Shown here: piece after piece, positions 34,877 through 44,173 of the stretch
Numbering within the stretch: position 1 is the stretch's first letter
Layout of the letters: the number at the start of each line of letters is the position of its first letter
DNA from: Lachnospiraceae bacterium
GTDB taxonomy: Bacteria; Bacillota; Clostridia; Lachnospirales; Lachnospiraceae
Length of the DNA stretch: 64,000 nt
Assembly: GCA_015057455.1 (NCBI GenBank)
Contig: SVEH01000001.1
Span: forward strand, 149,934-213,933
Direction: 5' to 3'
Made by a program: the position numbers and the translations under genes
Notes under the pieces: generated by a model
The model's database searches: none
What the model was told of the DNA's origin: nothing
The model's input: only the letters and a program-made list of their open reading frames with translations

Positions 34877-36382
34877 TTACAATCTCATAGAAACATCTCT
34901 AGTTCTATTTCTATGTATATTCTCTTTGAATGTATATATATCTTCTTCTTGTAACTTTTGTACATTTTGTAATTCTTCCATAAATTTATCATTTTTTTTA
35001 ATAATAGCACAACTATGAAACGGCGCAATTGCTATTATATTATAATCATTACCAACATAACGTTCTTGTATCTTTAATTCTGAAGTTGGATATACATTTC
35101 CTTTATATCTAACAAATCCACTTGCAATTGCTTCATAAGGAAGAATTTCGTCATTTTCAACAACTGCAACTAAATTATATTTTTCTCCATTAATTTCATA
35201 GGGTAATGATTTATCTAATTCTAGCAATAAAATGTCATCATAAATATCATCTGAAAGTAATCCCCATATGCACCTAATATTCAATTGTCTATACTCCATC
35301 AAGAAATCATTATTTTCTAATTTTATTATTGAAGATATAGAGTTATTTCCTTTGCCTGTATTAAACTCTAGTTCCTTATTATATTTTTTAGAAAAAATAC
35401 TTTCAAAAAGTTGATTCATATCTTCTTTGTCCGTAATTTTAAAAGGACGGTTATAAAATTCTGGAATAACTGATAAAATTGCATCATGAAACGTATACAT
35501 GTCATCAAAAATATCTACTTCCTTCATTTTTTCCTTTTCATCTTCAAGAAACTGCTCTATTTCCTCTATTGTTTGAAATCGCTCTGCGGGATTATTTCTA
35601 AGACACTTTTCAATCATTCTATCATAAATATATGCCATCTTCCATTTACAATGTTGTGAAATGCTTTCTGCGCCTGTCCCACGATTTACCTTTCCAAATA
35701 CAAACCAATACATAATCTGAGCCATCGAATATATATCAGCTGTTTTTGTCACTTTATATTGACCATTTATTTGTTCTGGAGCAGAAAATTCAACATTTGC
35801 TAAACGCTCACCTTTCTTCGTTTTGTTATCTATTGGAAAATTCTCTTTGTCATAATGTGCAATTCCAAAATCTGATAAAACAAACTTTTTATCTTTAACT
35901 ATTAATATATTCTCAGGCTTAATATCTCTATGAATAATGCCTTTTCTATGAATTAATTTCAATGTAATCATAAGAAAATTTAATAAGCATTCAAATTCAT
36001 CCTCAGTAACTTCTGTTATATCCTTACTATATTTCTTTAAGTTTTCTTTATACAATGACATTATTATATAAGGAATAACTATATCTTTCTGTATTGTCAA
36101 TTCTCCATAATTTATCATATTGACAATATTACACAACTCATTCTTAACATAATTTGTATTAAAATATTCTGCTCTAAATCTTATAATTTTTTTATTATTA
36201 TCAGTTATCAAAAATTTAATTGCTACTTTTTTGTCATTTAACTCTGATAAATATACTAATCCATTTCCTCCTTGTCCTATTCTATTACTTTGTGTAAATT
36301 TCAACTTACCAAAAGGCGTTTCTATCCCTTCATTATCCTTTATATAATTAATAAATTCTTTTTCTATCACTTCTTTATCCAT
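34877..36382 (-). CDS. Ser/Thr protein kinase with unknown C-terminal domain
   Basis: The 501-residue protein has an intact kinase domain (about 18-280): glycine loop GQGGNGLVYL, ATP lysine in VAIKFLI, catalytic HRDIKPENIL, LSDFGIAHYD and ADIYSMAQIMYWFVFG. The C-terminal 220 residues form a second domain (YTFHDAILSVIPEFY..., ESIFSKKY) I do not recognise. There is no membrane segment or PASTA repeat, so it is not a PknB-type wall sensor. Gaps without genes flank it (about 270 bp downstream and 145 bp upstream), consistent with cargo inserted in the element. Cytoplasmic kinases on mobile elements can act in phage defence; that is an inference here. A GAGGTGAAT ribosome site precedes ATG 36382. 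Confidence 0.88.
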   Translation of the reverse strand: MDKEVIEKEFINYIKDNEGIETPFGKLKFTQSNRIGQGGNGLVYLSELNDKKVAIKFLITDNNKKIIRFRAEYFNTNYVKNELCNIVNMINYGELTIQKDIVIPYIIMSLYKENLKKYSKDITEVTEDEFECLLNFLMITLKLIHRKGIIHRDIKPENILIVKDKKFVLSDFGIAHYDKENFPIDNKTKKGERLANVEFSAPEQINGQYKVTKTADIYSMAQIMYWFVFGKVNRGTGAESISQHCKWKMAYIYDRMIEKCLRNNPAERFQTIEEIEQFLEDEKEKMKEVDIFDDMYTFHDAILSVIPEFYNRPFKITDKEDMNQLFESIFSKKYNKELEFNTGKGNNSISSIIKLENNDFLMEYRQLNIRCIWGLLSDDIYDDILLLELDKSLPYEINGEKYNLVAVVENDEILPYEAIASGFVRYKGNVYPTSELKIQERYVGNDYNIIAIAPFHSCAIIKKNDKFMEELQNVQKLQEEDIYTFKENIHRNRTRDVSMRL

Positions 36383-36527
36383 AATTATTCACCTCTTACT
36401 TATTACCTGATGTAATGAAATATATTACATTTTTTTACATTATTATACCGTATATATTTTTTAATGCAATCTATTATAATTATATTTTTTGAATAATGTC
36501 TATTATAAATTTAGCATTCAATATACT

Positions 36528-36986
36528 CTACATCTCACTCCACATATCTGCCATTTTAATAAGTGTTTCGTCCATTGAAGAATCTTCATGTGTATCATCA
36601 ACAGTTTTATTTCTATATTCCACCCTACTATCCACCTCTTCTTTTGCTATTATAGTTTGAGCATTACCTGCATTTCCAACCATCGCCCCCAATAACATAC
36701 TAGTAACTTTCTCCATTACTTCCTTCTCTATTTCATCCTTTAACTCATTATTCATCTTCATTACTTCCTTACGAGTAACTAACTTCTCCCTATCTTCATC
36801 TGCAATATTAGTTAGTTCCTGAATCTCTGTTCCTTGTATTATCTTATACAGACATTCTATTATAAAATTAGCTCTAGACTTATGTATATCAAGATTTAGA
36901 TTTACTAGTGTTTGGTGAACTAACAGATGCTTAGGGTTATTAAGATTAACCCTAAACGTATGCTGTATTGTATCAACTCTTGCCAT
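36528..36986 (-). CDS. ParR-like small partner of the ParM actin (tentative)
   Basis: The 152-residue protein has a short, strand-like N-terminus (TIQHTFRVNLNNPKHLLVHQ) and two helices resembling a ribbon-helix-helix DNA-binding unit, then a charged, probably disordered tail. It starts 6 bp after the ParM-like gene end, the usual position for the DNA-binding adaptor that links a centromere to the actin filament. The assignment rests mainly on position. Confidence 0.6.
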   Translation of the reverse strand: MARVDTIQHTFRVNLNNPKHLLVHQTLVNLNLDIHKSRANFIIECLYKIIQGTEIQELTNIADEDREKLVTRKEVMKMNNELKDEIEKEVMEKVTSMLLGAMVGNAGNAQTIIAKEEVDSRVEYRNKTVDDTHEDSSMDETLIKMADMWSEM

Positions 36987-36991
36987 TATAT

Positions 36992-37900
36992 CTACCTCCC
37001 ATTTCTTAATGAAATCCTTGCTAGTGTTTCATAACCTTTTGCATTTGCCTTAACATCATATATGTACCTTACATTTTTTATTCTAAACTTTCCAAAGTTC
37101 TTAATTACTCTTGCTCCTCCACCAACGAATATAATAGGTGTTGTATCTAAGTTATAACCACTCTCTATTAATGAGTTATATACCATATCTGTAAATCTAA
37201 TCATCTCACTATCTATAATTTTCTTATATTTATCATCCAATATAGTTGTTCCTGTAAGTAGGTATTCTTCTATATCTACTTCATCTATGTCTCTATTCAT
37301 AAGTCTCATGCTTATTCTCTTCATTCCATTCATACACTTAATCAAGCCCTCATTTTGAGTATTACACTTAGTATCATCTGGTGCTTTATCTAGTATAGGC
37401 ATATAATCTATGGTCCATGAACCTATGTCTACTACTAAAGCTCTTCTTCCAAATGTAGGTATCTGACTTACAACTGCTGCATAACACTGGGGATATACAC
37501 TAACTCTTAGAATATTTACTGAATATATCTTTTCCTCAAACTTAAATGTAATGTGTTCATTCTTAGATAAATACTTAATAAATTCTGCTTTTTCTTCACT
37601 AAATCTAGTAAGTGGTAGACCTACTGCAAGTACTACATCTGCTTCATAGGTACCTCTTCTTTTTAATTCCTTTGCAAGTGCTACTAATGTTAGCAGATAA
37701 AAATTCTCATTCTCAACCTTTGAATCTTTTACATCTAACCTTTTACCACCAACTTTATAAAACTTTCCTTCATATTCAAGTACATTATCATAAAATGCAG
37801 GTTCATTAACTATCTCTGCTATAGCTGTTTTAAACACCTCATTAACCGTCTTTATGTGACTCCATCCGTGGTCTATACCTATTACTTCTATGTTATTCAT
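36992..37900 (-). CDS. ParM/StbA-like actin-family partition protein
   Basis: The 302-residue protein has actin-fold phosphate motifs: IGIDHGWSHIKTV at the start, LVVDIGSWTIDYMP in the middle and IIFVGGGARVIKN near the end. ParM-like filaments push or hold plasmid copies during division; ICEs use them to keep the excised circle. The ParB-like gene lies 34 bp upstream and a small DNA-binding-like gene follows, so the set forms a partition module. Confidence 0.88.
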   Translation of the reverse strand: MNNIEVIGIDHGWSHIKTVNEVFKTAIAEIVNEPAFYDNVLEYEGKFYKVGGKRLDVKDSKVENENFYLLTLVALAKELKRRGTYEADVVLAVGLPLTRFSEEKAEFIKYLSKNEHITFKFEEKIYSVNILRVSVYPQCYAAVVSQIPTFGRRALVVDIGSWTIDYMPILDKAPDDTKCNTQNEGLIKCMNGMKRISMRLMNRDIDEVDIEEYLLTGTTILDDKYKKIIDSEMIRFTDMVYNSLIESGYNLDTTPIIFVGGGARVIKNFGKFRIKNVRYIYDVKANAKGYETLARISLRNGR

Positions 37901-37933
37901 TGTTCTTATTCCTCCTAATACTTATATTAATAC

Positions 37934-38932
37934 TTATCTTGTTTTTACTTGTTCCTTATGCCATTGTTTTACTAATTCTTCTATTAATTCCACCTTTTGT
38001 TTTTCTGAATAATCTGATGGAAAGTACTTATTTAACTTATCAGATGTAATTTTTATCTGCTCTCGTTGATTTGGCTTTTCTTCTTCTAATATGTTATATA
38101 TCTCATCCATATCTAATCTATCATTTTGACTAAGTCTCTTTAATCTATTAGCTTGTGATAATGATGGCGTACATTGTTCCATATCCATTACTGTATATAA
38201 TTCATACTGTTCTTCTTCATTGAGAAAAGAAAGTTCTACTGCAACTGTAAATGCTATTTTCCCTTCATCAACCATATCTAGTATCTTAGGTATAAGGTTA
38301 GTTAGTCTTATATATCTAGTTATTTGATTTCTACTTTCTCCAACTTGCTTTGCTAATCTTTCATCTGCTCTTCCCTTTTCACAATTTGCGCTATTTTCTA
38401 ACATCCATCTTCCATCCTCATCAGTAGCTTCTTTAATTTCATAGACTTGTAATGTTGGATTCTCATTCAACTTCGTCCCAACTTGGGACGAAGTTACATC
38501 ATTTCTTTTTCCTTGTCTCTTCATTGCTTCCAACTTCATCTTATAAGCAAATGCTTTTTCACTTGGTTTTATATATTCTCTTTGTAAGTTACTATCAACC
38601 ATCGCTATTATTGCATCTTCATCATTTAACTCCATTACTATTACAGGTACTTTATCTATTCCTGCCCACTCACATGCTGCTTTTCTTCCATGACCAGCTA
38701 TAATTTCATAACCTTCACCATAAGGATTATCTCTTACAATTAGCGGAACAATAACTCCTTTTTCTTCAATACTCCTCATAAGTTCAAATAATTGCATATC
38801 TTGTTCTACCTTAAAAGGATGTTCCTTAAAGTCATGTAATTCATTAATTGTGACTAAGTTCGTAACTAGTCTTTGGTTGTCAGTCTCTAATGGATACAAT
38901 TTGTCATTTTCTTCTTTTATATCTTTCTTCAC
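37934..38932 (-). CDS. ParB/RepB-like partition protein
   Basis: The start is GTG 38932, preceded by AAAGGAGA at good spacing. The 332-residue protein has the ParB N-terminal domain (LFELMRSIEEKGVIVPLIVRDN, GYEIIAGHGRKAACEWAG, VDSNLQRE) and a helix-turn-helix region (LAKQVGESRNQITRYIRLTNLIPKILD). The GHRR-type motif reads GHGR here. A perfect 27-bp palindrome lies within the coding sequence at the SSQVGTKL codons. The protein leads the element's right-hand operon. Confidence 0.88.
   Translation of the reverse strand: MKKDIKEENDKLYPLETDNQRLVTNLVTINELHDFKEHPFKVEQDMQLFELMRSIEEKGVIVPLIVRDNPYGEGYEIIAGHGRKAACEWAGIDKVPVIVMELNDEDAIIAMVDSNLQREYIKPSEKAFAYKMKLEAMKRQGKRNDVTSSQVGTKLNENPTLQVYEIKEATDEDGRWMLENSANCEKGRADERLAKQVGESRNQITRYIRLTNLIPKILDMVDEGKIAFTVAVELSFLNEEEQYELYTVMDMEQCTPSLSQANRLKRLSQNDRLDMDEIYNILEEEKPNQREQIKITSDKLNKYFPSDYSEKQKVELIEELVKQWHKEQVKTR
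38469..38495. repeat. Perfect 27-bp palindrome inside the ParB-like gene
   Basis: Thirteen-base perfect arms (38469-38481 and 38483-38495, core TTCGTCCCAA) meet at a single central base. The DNA encodes SSQVGTKL between the two ParB domains. The perfect symmetry, with coding constraint, suggests a DNA-level function such as a parS-like site. Confidence 0.7.
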
Positions 38933-38977
38933 TGTTATCTTCTCCTTTGAATCTCAAACTTCTATATTTCTAAAAAG

Positions 38978-39023
38978 AAAAAACCACTTACCATCACATC
39001 AAAAGATGTAGCTAGTAAGCGGT
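38978..39023 (-). terminator. Terminator or attenuator upstream of the ParB-like gene
   Basis: On the minus strand ACCGCTTAC pairs with GTAAGTGGT around an inner stem (ACATC/GATGT), then TTTTTTCTTTTT follows. It lies 46-91 bp upstream of the ParB-like start and may insulate the element from transcription coming from rlmD. Confidence 0.6.
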
Positions 39024-39237
39024 CTTTCGCTTCTTTAACTTATTTACTTGTTGAAAATATCACATTTATTTTTATCTATATTTTTCTCTATTTGTGAACT
39101 GTACATTTTGGGAGCTACTCATACCAGTTTCATTATTACTGAAACTTTGATTCCATTAAAAACCTCTTTTTTTCGTCCAAAATTAGCATGTCCTGTAAAT
39201 CTGAAAACCTTCGAAAAGTGCGTAAAATCAAGGATTT
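39024..39237. other. Gene-free junction between the conjugative element and rlmD
   Basis: No gene was seen in this 214-bp stretch (the gap is 305 bp with the terminator). An imperfect dyad (GTAAAATC...GATTTTTAC) at about 39,220-39,241 overlaps the rlmD stop codon. The element's right attachment site is probably here or in the last codons of rlmD, but the duplicated core can only be found with the other end in hand. Confidence 0.4.
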
Positions 39238-40617
39238 TTACACATCCCTCTTTTGGAGCAATGATACCGTCTCCACATGTGTAGTCATTCCAAATTGATC
39301 CACCGCTCTATACTTAACCGTCTTATATCCATTATCCTCAAGCCATTTTAAATCCCTAGCAAGTGTAGCTGGATCACAACTTACATACACAATTCTTTTT
39401 GGTTCCATTTGCACCAAAGTATTAAGAAGTTTTTCATCACAACCTTTACGAGGTGGATCAACAACTACAACATCTGCTTTCATTTTACCATGGCTTTTCT
39501 CGTACATCTTTGGAACTACTTCTTCTGCTGCTCCCACATAAAACTCTGCATTGTCTATACAGTTTAATGTGGCATTTAACTTAGCATCTTCTATTGCTTC
39601 TGGTACAATTTCCACACCATACACCTTTTTAGCCTTGCTTGCCATAAATAAAGATATTGTTCCAATACCGCAATACATATCCCAAACGATTTCATTATTA
39701 TTTATATTGGCATAATCAAGTGCTATATTATATAGCTTCTCTGTTTGTCTTGGATTCACCTGATAAAATGACAATGGTGATATTCTAAATTTTATTCCTT
39801 CTAAATAGTCTGTTATGTATAAATTCCCATATACACTTATTAATTTCTTTCCCATAATTACATTAGTATTCTCTTTATTTACATTAAGTGAAATACTCTT
39901 CATATTAGAAATTTCCTTAAGTCGTGTAACTAAGTCATTCTTTAAAGATTGTTTCATATCATCTGCATTAATAACTAAACATACCATTACTTCCTTAGTA
40001 TGGTATCCCACTCTTGTTACAACATGACGAATTAATCCTTTACCTGTAGTCTCATCATAAGGCTGTACATTATTATCTGTAATAAATTCTTTTATTACAG
40101 ATATAATTGTTTCATTTATTCTATCATTAATATAGCATTTATTATTAGGTATAATTGTATGGCTTCTCTTTGCATAAAAACCTATTGCAATATTACCATC
40201 TTTATCTAATCCAACTGGAAATTGAGCCTTATTCCTATAGTTATATAATTCTTCCATTCCTAGTATAGGTTCCATCTTGGCCCCTTTAATTCCACCTATA
40301 CGTTCTATACAATCTTTTACTTTATTCTCTTTATATTTTAATTGTCTTTCATAATTAATATGTTGCAATTGACAGCCACCACATTGTCTTGCCACAGGGC
40401 ATATAGGTTCTACTCTATCTATAGCCGATTCGATAATTTCTTCTACCCTAGCATAACCATATTTCTTTTTCGCTTTTATAACCTTAACAACAAGTTTATC
40501 CCCTTCAACTGCATCCTTTATAAACAATGTATATCCATCAACATGGGCAATACCTTCGCCATCATTCCCCATACCATCAATCACAACTTCTACAATATCA
40601 TTCTTATTCAACATCAT
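39238..40617 (-). CDS. rlmD: 23S rRNA (uracil-5-)-methyltransferase RlmD/RumA
   Basis: The 459-residue enzyme has an N-terminal TRAM-like domain (VEVVIDGMGNDGEGIAHVDG), a Fe-S cysteine cluster (CPVARQCGGCQ), the SAM motifs LYNIALDYANI and MYCGIGTISLFM, and the catalytic DPPRKGC followed by YVSCDPATLARD. It methylates uracil in 23S rRNA with S-adenosylmethionine. The last codons (THVETVSLLQKRDV) are the conserved end where many ICEs integrate, so the final residues may come from the element. The start has GGAGAAG upstream. Confidence 0.93.
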   Translation of the reverse strand: MMLNKNDIVEVVIDGMGNDGEGIAHVDGYTLFIKDAVEGDKLVVKVIKAKKKYGYARVEEIIESAIDRVEPICPVARQCGGCQLQHINYERQLKYKENKVKDCIERIGGIKGAKMEPILGMEELYNYRNKAQFPVGLDKDGNIAIGFYAKRSHTIIPNNKCYINDRINETIISVIKEFITDNNVQPYDETTGKGLIRHVVTRVGYHTKEVMVCLVINADDMKQSLKNDLVTRLKEISNMKSISLNVNKENTNVIMGKKLISVYGNLYITDYLEGIKFRISPLSFYQVNPRQTEKLYNIALDYANINNNEIVWDMYCGIGTISLFMASKAKKVYGVEIVPEAIEDAKLNATLNCIDNAEFYVGAAEEVVPKMYEKSHGKMKADVVVVDPPRKGCDEKLLNTLVQMEPKRIVYVSCDPATLARDLKWLEDNGYKTVKYRAVDQFGMTTHVETVSLLQKRDV

Positions 40618-40752
40618 TCTTCTCCTAAAATCAACTAAATCCTTTACAATATAACAATTTATTATAGCATACAGAATTTTCCTCGTAAAGTAAGTAAATG
40701 TCTACCCATGAATGTTAAAACAATAATTATGGTAAGAAAATGACCAAAATCA

Positions 40753-40777
40753 GGCCCCTGTCGGAACGACAGGGGCC
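40753..40777. terminator. Strong terminator after the chemoreceptor gene
   Basis: Perfect 11-bp GC-rich arms (GGCCCCTGTCG and complement) with a three-base loop lie 32 bp after the chemoreceptor stop. The minus-strand tail is TGATTTTGGTCATTTT. It lies between two minus-strand genes and should stop chemoreceptor transcription. Confidence 0.85.
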
Positions 40778-40808
40778 AAGAAACCTACAAATTATAGTTT
40801 GTTTAATT

Positions 40809-42818
40809 TTACATGTTAAAGAATTTCATGTGCTCTACAAGTTCTTGTGATGATTGTAATACTTTATTTGAGTTTTCTTCAATACTTATACTTTCATCAT
40901 TTAACTTGTCAGTTTCTGTTGCTATTTTTTCAACTCCAACAAGTATTTCATTTACTTTTTGTGACTGTACATTAGATATATTCTTCATTTTTTCTGATAC
41001 ATCATCTACATTCTTCATTTTCTCAATAATGCTTCCTAATGCATCACTTGTTTCTAATATATTCTTTTCAATATTATCAAATGTATTACATGCTTGTTCT
41101 ATAGCACCTACATTATTCTCTATTGATTGAACATTATTTCTTGTTTTCTCATTCATGAAGTTTACTTGTTCAGTAATCTTTTTAACTATATCATTAACTC
41201 TTAATGCTGTATCTTTACTACTATATGCCAATCTTCCAATTTCATCTGCTACAATAGCAAATCCTCTACCAGCTTCACCAGCTCTTGCAGCCTCTATACT
41301 TGCATTTAATGATAGTAGATTAGTTTGTGATGCTATTCCCTCTATTGTATTCATCATCTCTGTTATATCAGCAGTTGATGCATCAATTTGCTTAACAATA
41401 TCTCCAAGTTCTTCCATACCACTTGCGATTTCTCTCATGATATCTTGAACAACTATAATATCTTTATGTCCTTTATCTGTAATACTTCTAGTCTCATCCA
41501 TTCTTTCACTAGCATCTGTCCCTGCACTATTAGTTAATTCTACTATTTCTAAAAGTACAGTTGCGCTCTCACTAAGTTCTTTCATAAATTCCATAAAATG
41601 TTTTAGATTATCTTGCATGTCTTTAATTGCTCTATTTTCATCAAAAGCAGTACATCCAAGTGCCTCAGAAATTCCTTTTCCTGTAGCCGAGTTGCTCTCA
41701 AGTTTTTCTGATATATCATTTATACTTGTTATGATGTTTCTCATAACACCAACATATTCTGCCATTGCTTTACTCATAAGTGATATTTCATCATTCTGAT
41801 TAGTACTAGCTATCTCTATTGAAAAATCTCCACCAGAAATCTTTGTCAAATCATCTGTAAGCTTTTCTATAGGTTTAGTAATTGTTTTCATTGACAATGC
41901 TATAATAATTATAATTGCTATAATACTAACAACTGCAATTATTACCAATAGTGACACTGTACCTGTCAAATCAGCTCTAACCTCATCACTTAAAACTGCT
42001 GTAAAAAGAACCCATTCAGTTTCATCAATTGATTTCTTGCATATATTATATTCTTTACCTTCTACATTAATCTTTTGAATTACACCCTCTTTAGCATCAT
42101 ACATTTTATATACTTCTCTAAAGAATGCATTCTCATCATCTTCTTTAATTACATAACCATTGTAGTCACGATTACTATGAGATACAACTATTGATTCCTT
42201 TTTGTCTATAACAAATGCTTGCTCACTTTTAGTATCTAATATATTCATTTCTTCAACACTTTTAGATATTTCATTTAAGAAAACATCTGCTGCTACAACC
42301 ATCTTAAACTTATCTGGACGCTTTAATAATGCTGAAGCACTAACAACCATCTCTCCTGTCTGTGCGTCTACGTAAGGAACTCCAAAAGCTATATCTTCAT
42401 TTTCTAAACCTTCTTTATACCATGAACGTTCCACAACAACAAAATCATCGCCTGGTACCCAACCTGAACCATCATAGTATTGTCCAAGTCCATCACCACC
42501 ATATACTCCGTATGGACATGCTTCATTCAAATCCATAGTTGTTGTCATATATTCAATTATCTCTTCATTAGTTCTAAAATTAACTGCTTCTAACGCAGCC
42601 TTAACTGCTTTTAAATAACATTTAATCTCTCCAACCCATTCTTGTATTGAAGCTGAACTTTTCTCCGTAGATTGCAATAAACTTGTATTAATATGTTTGG
42701 TAACCTGTTGATTTAAGTTTATTATACTTACTGCAACTACTGTGCATATTGCAATTACCGTTATTGGTATACAGCTTAAAAGTATTCTCATTAATATACT
42801 TTTTCTTTTATTATCCAT
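40809..42818 (-). CDS. Methyl-accepting chemotaxis protein with Cache-type sensor
   Basis: The 669-residue receptor has an N-terminal membrane helix, an extracellular Cache-like sensor (about 35-290, with GVYGGDGLGQYYDGSGW and FGVPYVDAQTGEMVVSASA), a second membrane helix (LLVIIAVVSIIAIIIIIAL), a HAMP segment and a long signalling coil. The tip is canonical (SLNASIEAARAGEAGRGFAIVADEIGRLA). It should control CheA and swimming behaviour. A GAGGAGCG ribosome site precedes the ATG. Confidence 0.95.
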   Translation of the reverse strand: MDNKRKSILMRILLSCIPITVIAICTVVAVSIINLNQQVTKHINTSLLQSTEKSSASIQEWVGEIKCYLKAVKAALEAVNFRTNEEIIEYMTTTMDLNEACPYGVYGGDGLGQYYDGSGWVPGDDFVVVERSWYKEGLENEDIAFGVPYVDAQTGEMVVSASALLKRPDKFKMVVAADVFLNEISKSVEEMNILDTKSEQAFVIDKKESIVVSHSNRDYNGYVIKEDDENAFFREVYKMYDAKEGVIQKINVEGKEYNICKKSIDETEWVLFTAVLSDEVRADLTGTVSLLVIIAVVSIIAIIIIIALSMKTITKPIEKLTDDLTKISGGDFSIEIASTNQNDEISLMSKAMAEYVGVMRNIITSINDISEKLESNSATGKGISEALGCTAFDENRAIKDMQDNLKHFMEFMKELSESATVLLEIVELTNSAGTDASERMDETRSITDKGHKDIIVVQDIMREIASGMEELGDIVKQIDASTADITEMMNTIEGIASQTNLLSLNASIEAARAGEAGRGFAIVADEIGRLAYSSKDTALRVNDIVKKITEQVNFMNEKTRNNVQSIENNVGAIEQACNTFDNIEKNILETSDALGSIIEKMKNVDDVSEKMKNISNVQSQKVNEILVGVEKIATETDKLNDESISIEENSNKVLQSSQELVEHMKFFNM

Positions 42819-42982
42819 GCCATACGCTCCTCACTATAATATTGTCAATATTCATAGCAAGTATCGGCTAATTATTATTATGACATTACATTATTTTCTA
42901 AATTCAGACTTATTTTTCCATCTTATATTATGTATTATGCTTTAGAGTATTGTTTCTCATTTATATTACACACCATTCCATA

Positions 42983-43918
42983 CTAACTTCTTCTTATATT
43001 AGAATCAAAATATCTATTAAATCCTAACCAAGTCTCACCTTCTGGTGCTGTGCCTAGCACCTCTGTAAATGTTTGAAGTTTAGCATCTGCATTATCTGCA
43101 AAATTAAGCGCAACAGCCTCTACTATAGCCGGCTTTTTAGGTGAACCATATTCTAATTCACCATGATGGGCTAATATACAATGTTTTAACTCCAATGCAA
43201 GATTAACTGGAAAATTAGGTATTTGACTAATGGCAATTCCTACCTTCTCTGCTCCCATATAAATATGACCTAAGAAATTACCATCCTCTGTATAATCATT
43301 AACTGGAAATGGTGCTATTTCATCTATCTTACCTATATCATGAAATATTGCTGCTGATATAAGTAAATCTCTATTAATTATAGGATAATTTTTTGACATA
43401 TAATCACACATTTTAGTTACGCCTAATGTATGTTCTAATAATCCACCAATAAATCCATGATGAACTGATTTAGCTGCTGAATGATTAACAAACTTCTTAA
43501 GCCAATCTTTATCTTCAACAAAAAACATCTTAAGTAATTTATTAAGGTATGTATCTTTTACAGAATCTATTAATCCCATTAGTTCTCTATACATCTCTTC
43601 TCTATTCTTAGTTGTCATAGGCATATAATCATCTATATCGTATTCACCTTCTTGAGCACGTCTAACACGACTTATATTCATCTGAAGATTACCTTGAAAA
43701 CTTGTCACCTGGCCGACAACTTGTATGTAATCGTTAGCTTCAAAATGCTCTATTGCATTACTTAAATCCCATATTTTTGCATCTATAACACCTGTTTTAT
43801 CTTGTAACATCATAGAATAATATGACTTACCAGCCTTTGTCTTTAAATTTTGTTTTGCTTTACAGTAATATATTCCATTTATGTTCTCGCCTTCTCTTAA
43901 TTCATTAATGTATCTCAT
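42983..43918 (-). CDS. YhaM-type 3'-5' exoribonuclease (OB-fold plus HD domain)
   Basis: The 311-residue protein has an N-terminal OB-fold nucleic-acid domain (YYCKAKQNLKTKAGKSYYSM...) and an HD hydrolase domain with HHGFIGGLLEHTLG, AAIFHDIGKIDEI and CILAHHGELEYGSPKKPAIVEA, the full metal-binding set. YhaM trims RNA ends in Firmicutes. It is monocistronic and divergent from mutS2. Confidence 0.92.
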   Translation of the reverse strand: MRYINELREGENINGIYYCKAKQNLKTKAGKSYYSMMLQDKTGVIDAKIWDLSNAIEHFEANDYIQVVGQVTSFQGNLQMNISRVRRAQEGEYDIDDYMPMTTKNREEMYRELMGLIDSVKDTYLNKLLKMFFVEDKDWLKKFVNHSAAKSVHHGFIGGLLEHTLGVTKMCDYMSKNYPIINRDLLISAAIFHDIGKIDEIAPFPVNDYTEDGNFLGHIYMGAEKVGIAISQIPNFPVNLALELKHCILAHHGELEYGSPKKPAIVEAVALNFADNADAKLQTFTEVLGTAPEGETWLGFNRYFDSNIRRS

Positions 43919-44107
43919 ATTTCTTCTCCATTCTAACTACAATATAATTGACATTATAACACACCACTATCTAGTTTTCTAGCGTTGTAATGCCCTATTA
44001 TCATCTTTTTTCTTCTATATAGACTAACTCATATTATTAATTAAAATTATCTATCTTTATTAATATAATTATATTAATCTCTTATATAAAGAATTTTTAC
44101 TTTCTAT

Positions 44108-44136
44108 TTGACATTTTCTTCTAATAATACTAAATT
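44108..44136 (+). promoter_or_regulatory. Candidate promoter of mutS2
   Basis: TTGACA at 44108-44113 and TAAATT at 44131-44136 are 17 bp apart, 37 bp before the mutS2 start at 44174. The -35 is perfect and the -10 matches four of six. Confidence 0.5.
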
Positions 44137-44173
44137 GATTATGTGGGATATACTTCAAATTGGAGGACTTATA

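Noticed and set aside
34877..36382. PknB-type wall-sensing kinase
   Set aside because: No membrane helix or PASTA repeats were found.
39041..39284. Plus-strand open frame over the rlmD end
   Set aside because: It lies over the 3' end of rlmD on the opposite strand, with no ribosome site or recognisable motif.
44108..44173. Upstream in-frame start for mutS2
   Set aside because: The extra codons overlap the TTGACA promoter element and lack a ribosome site; ATG 44174 has GGAGGAC.
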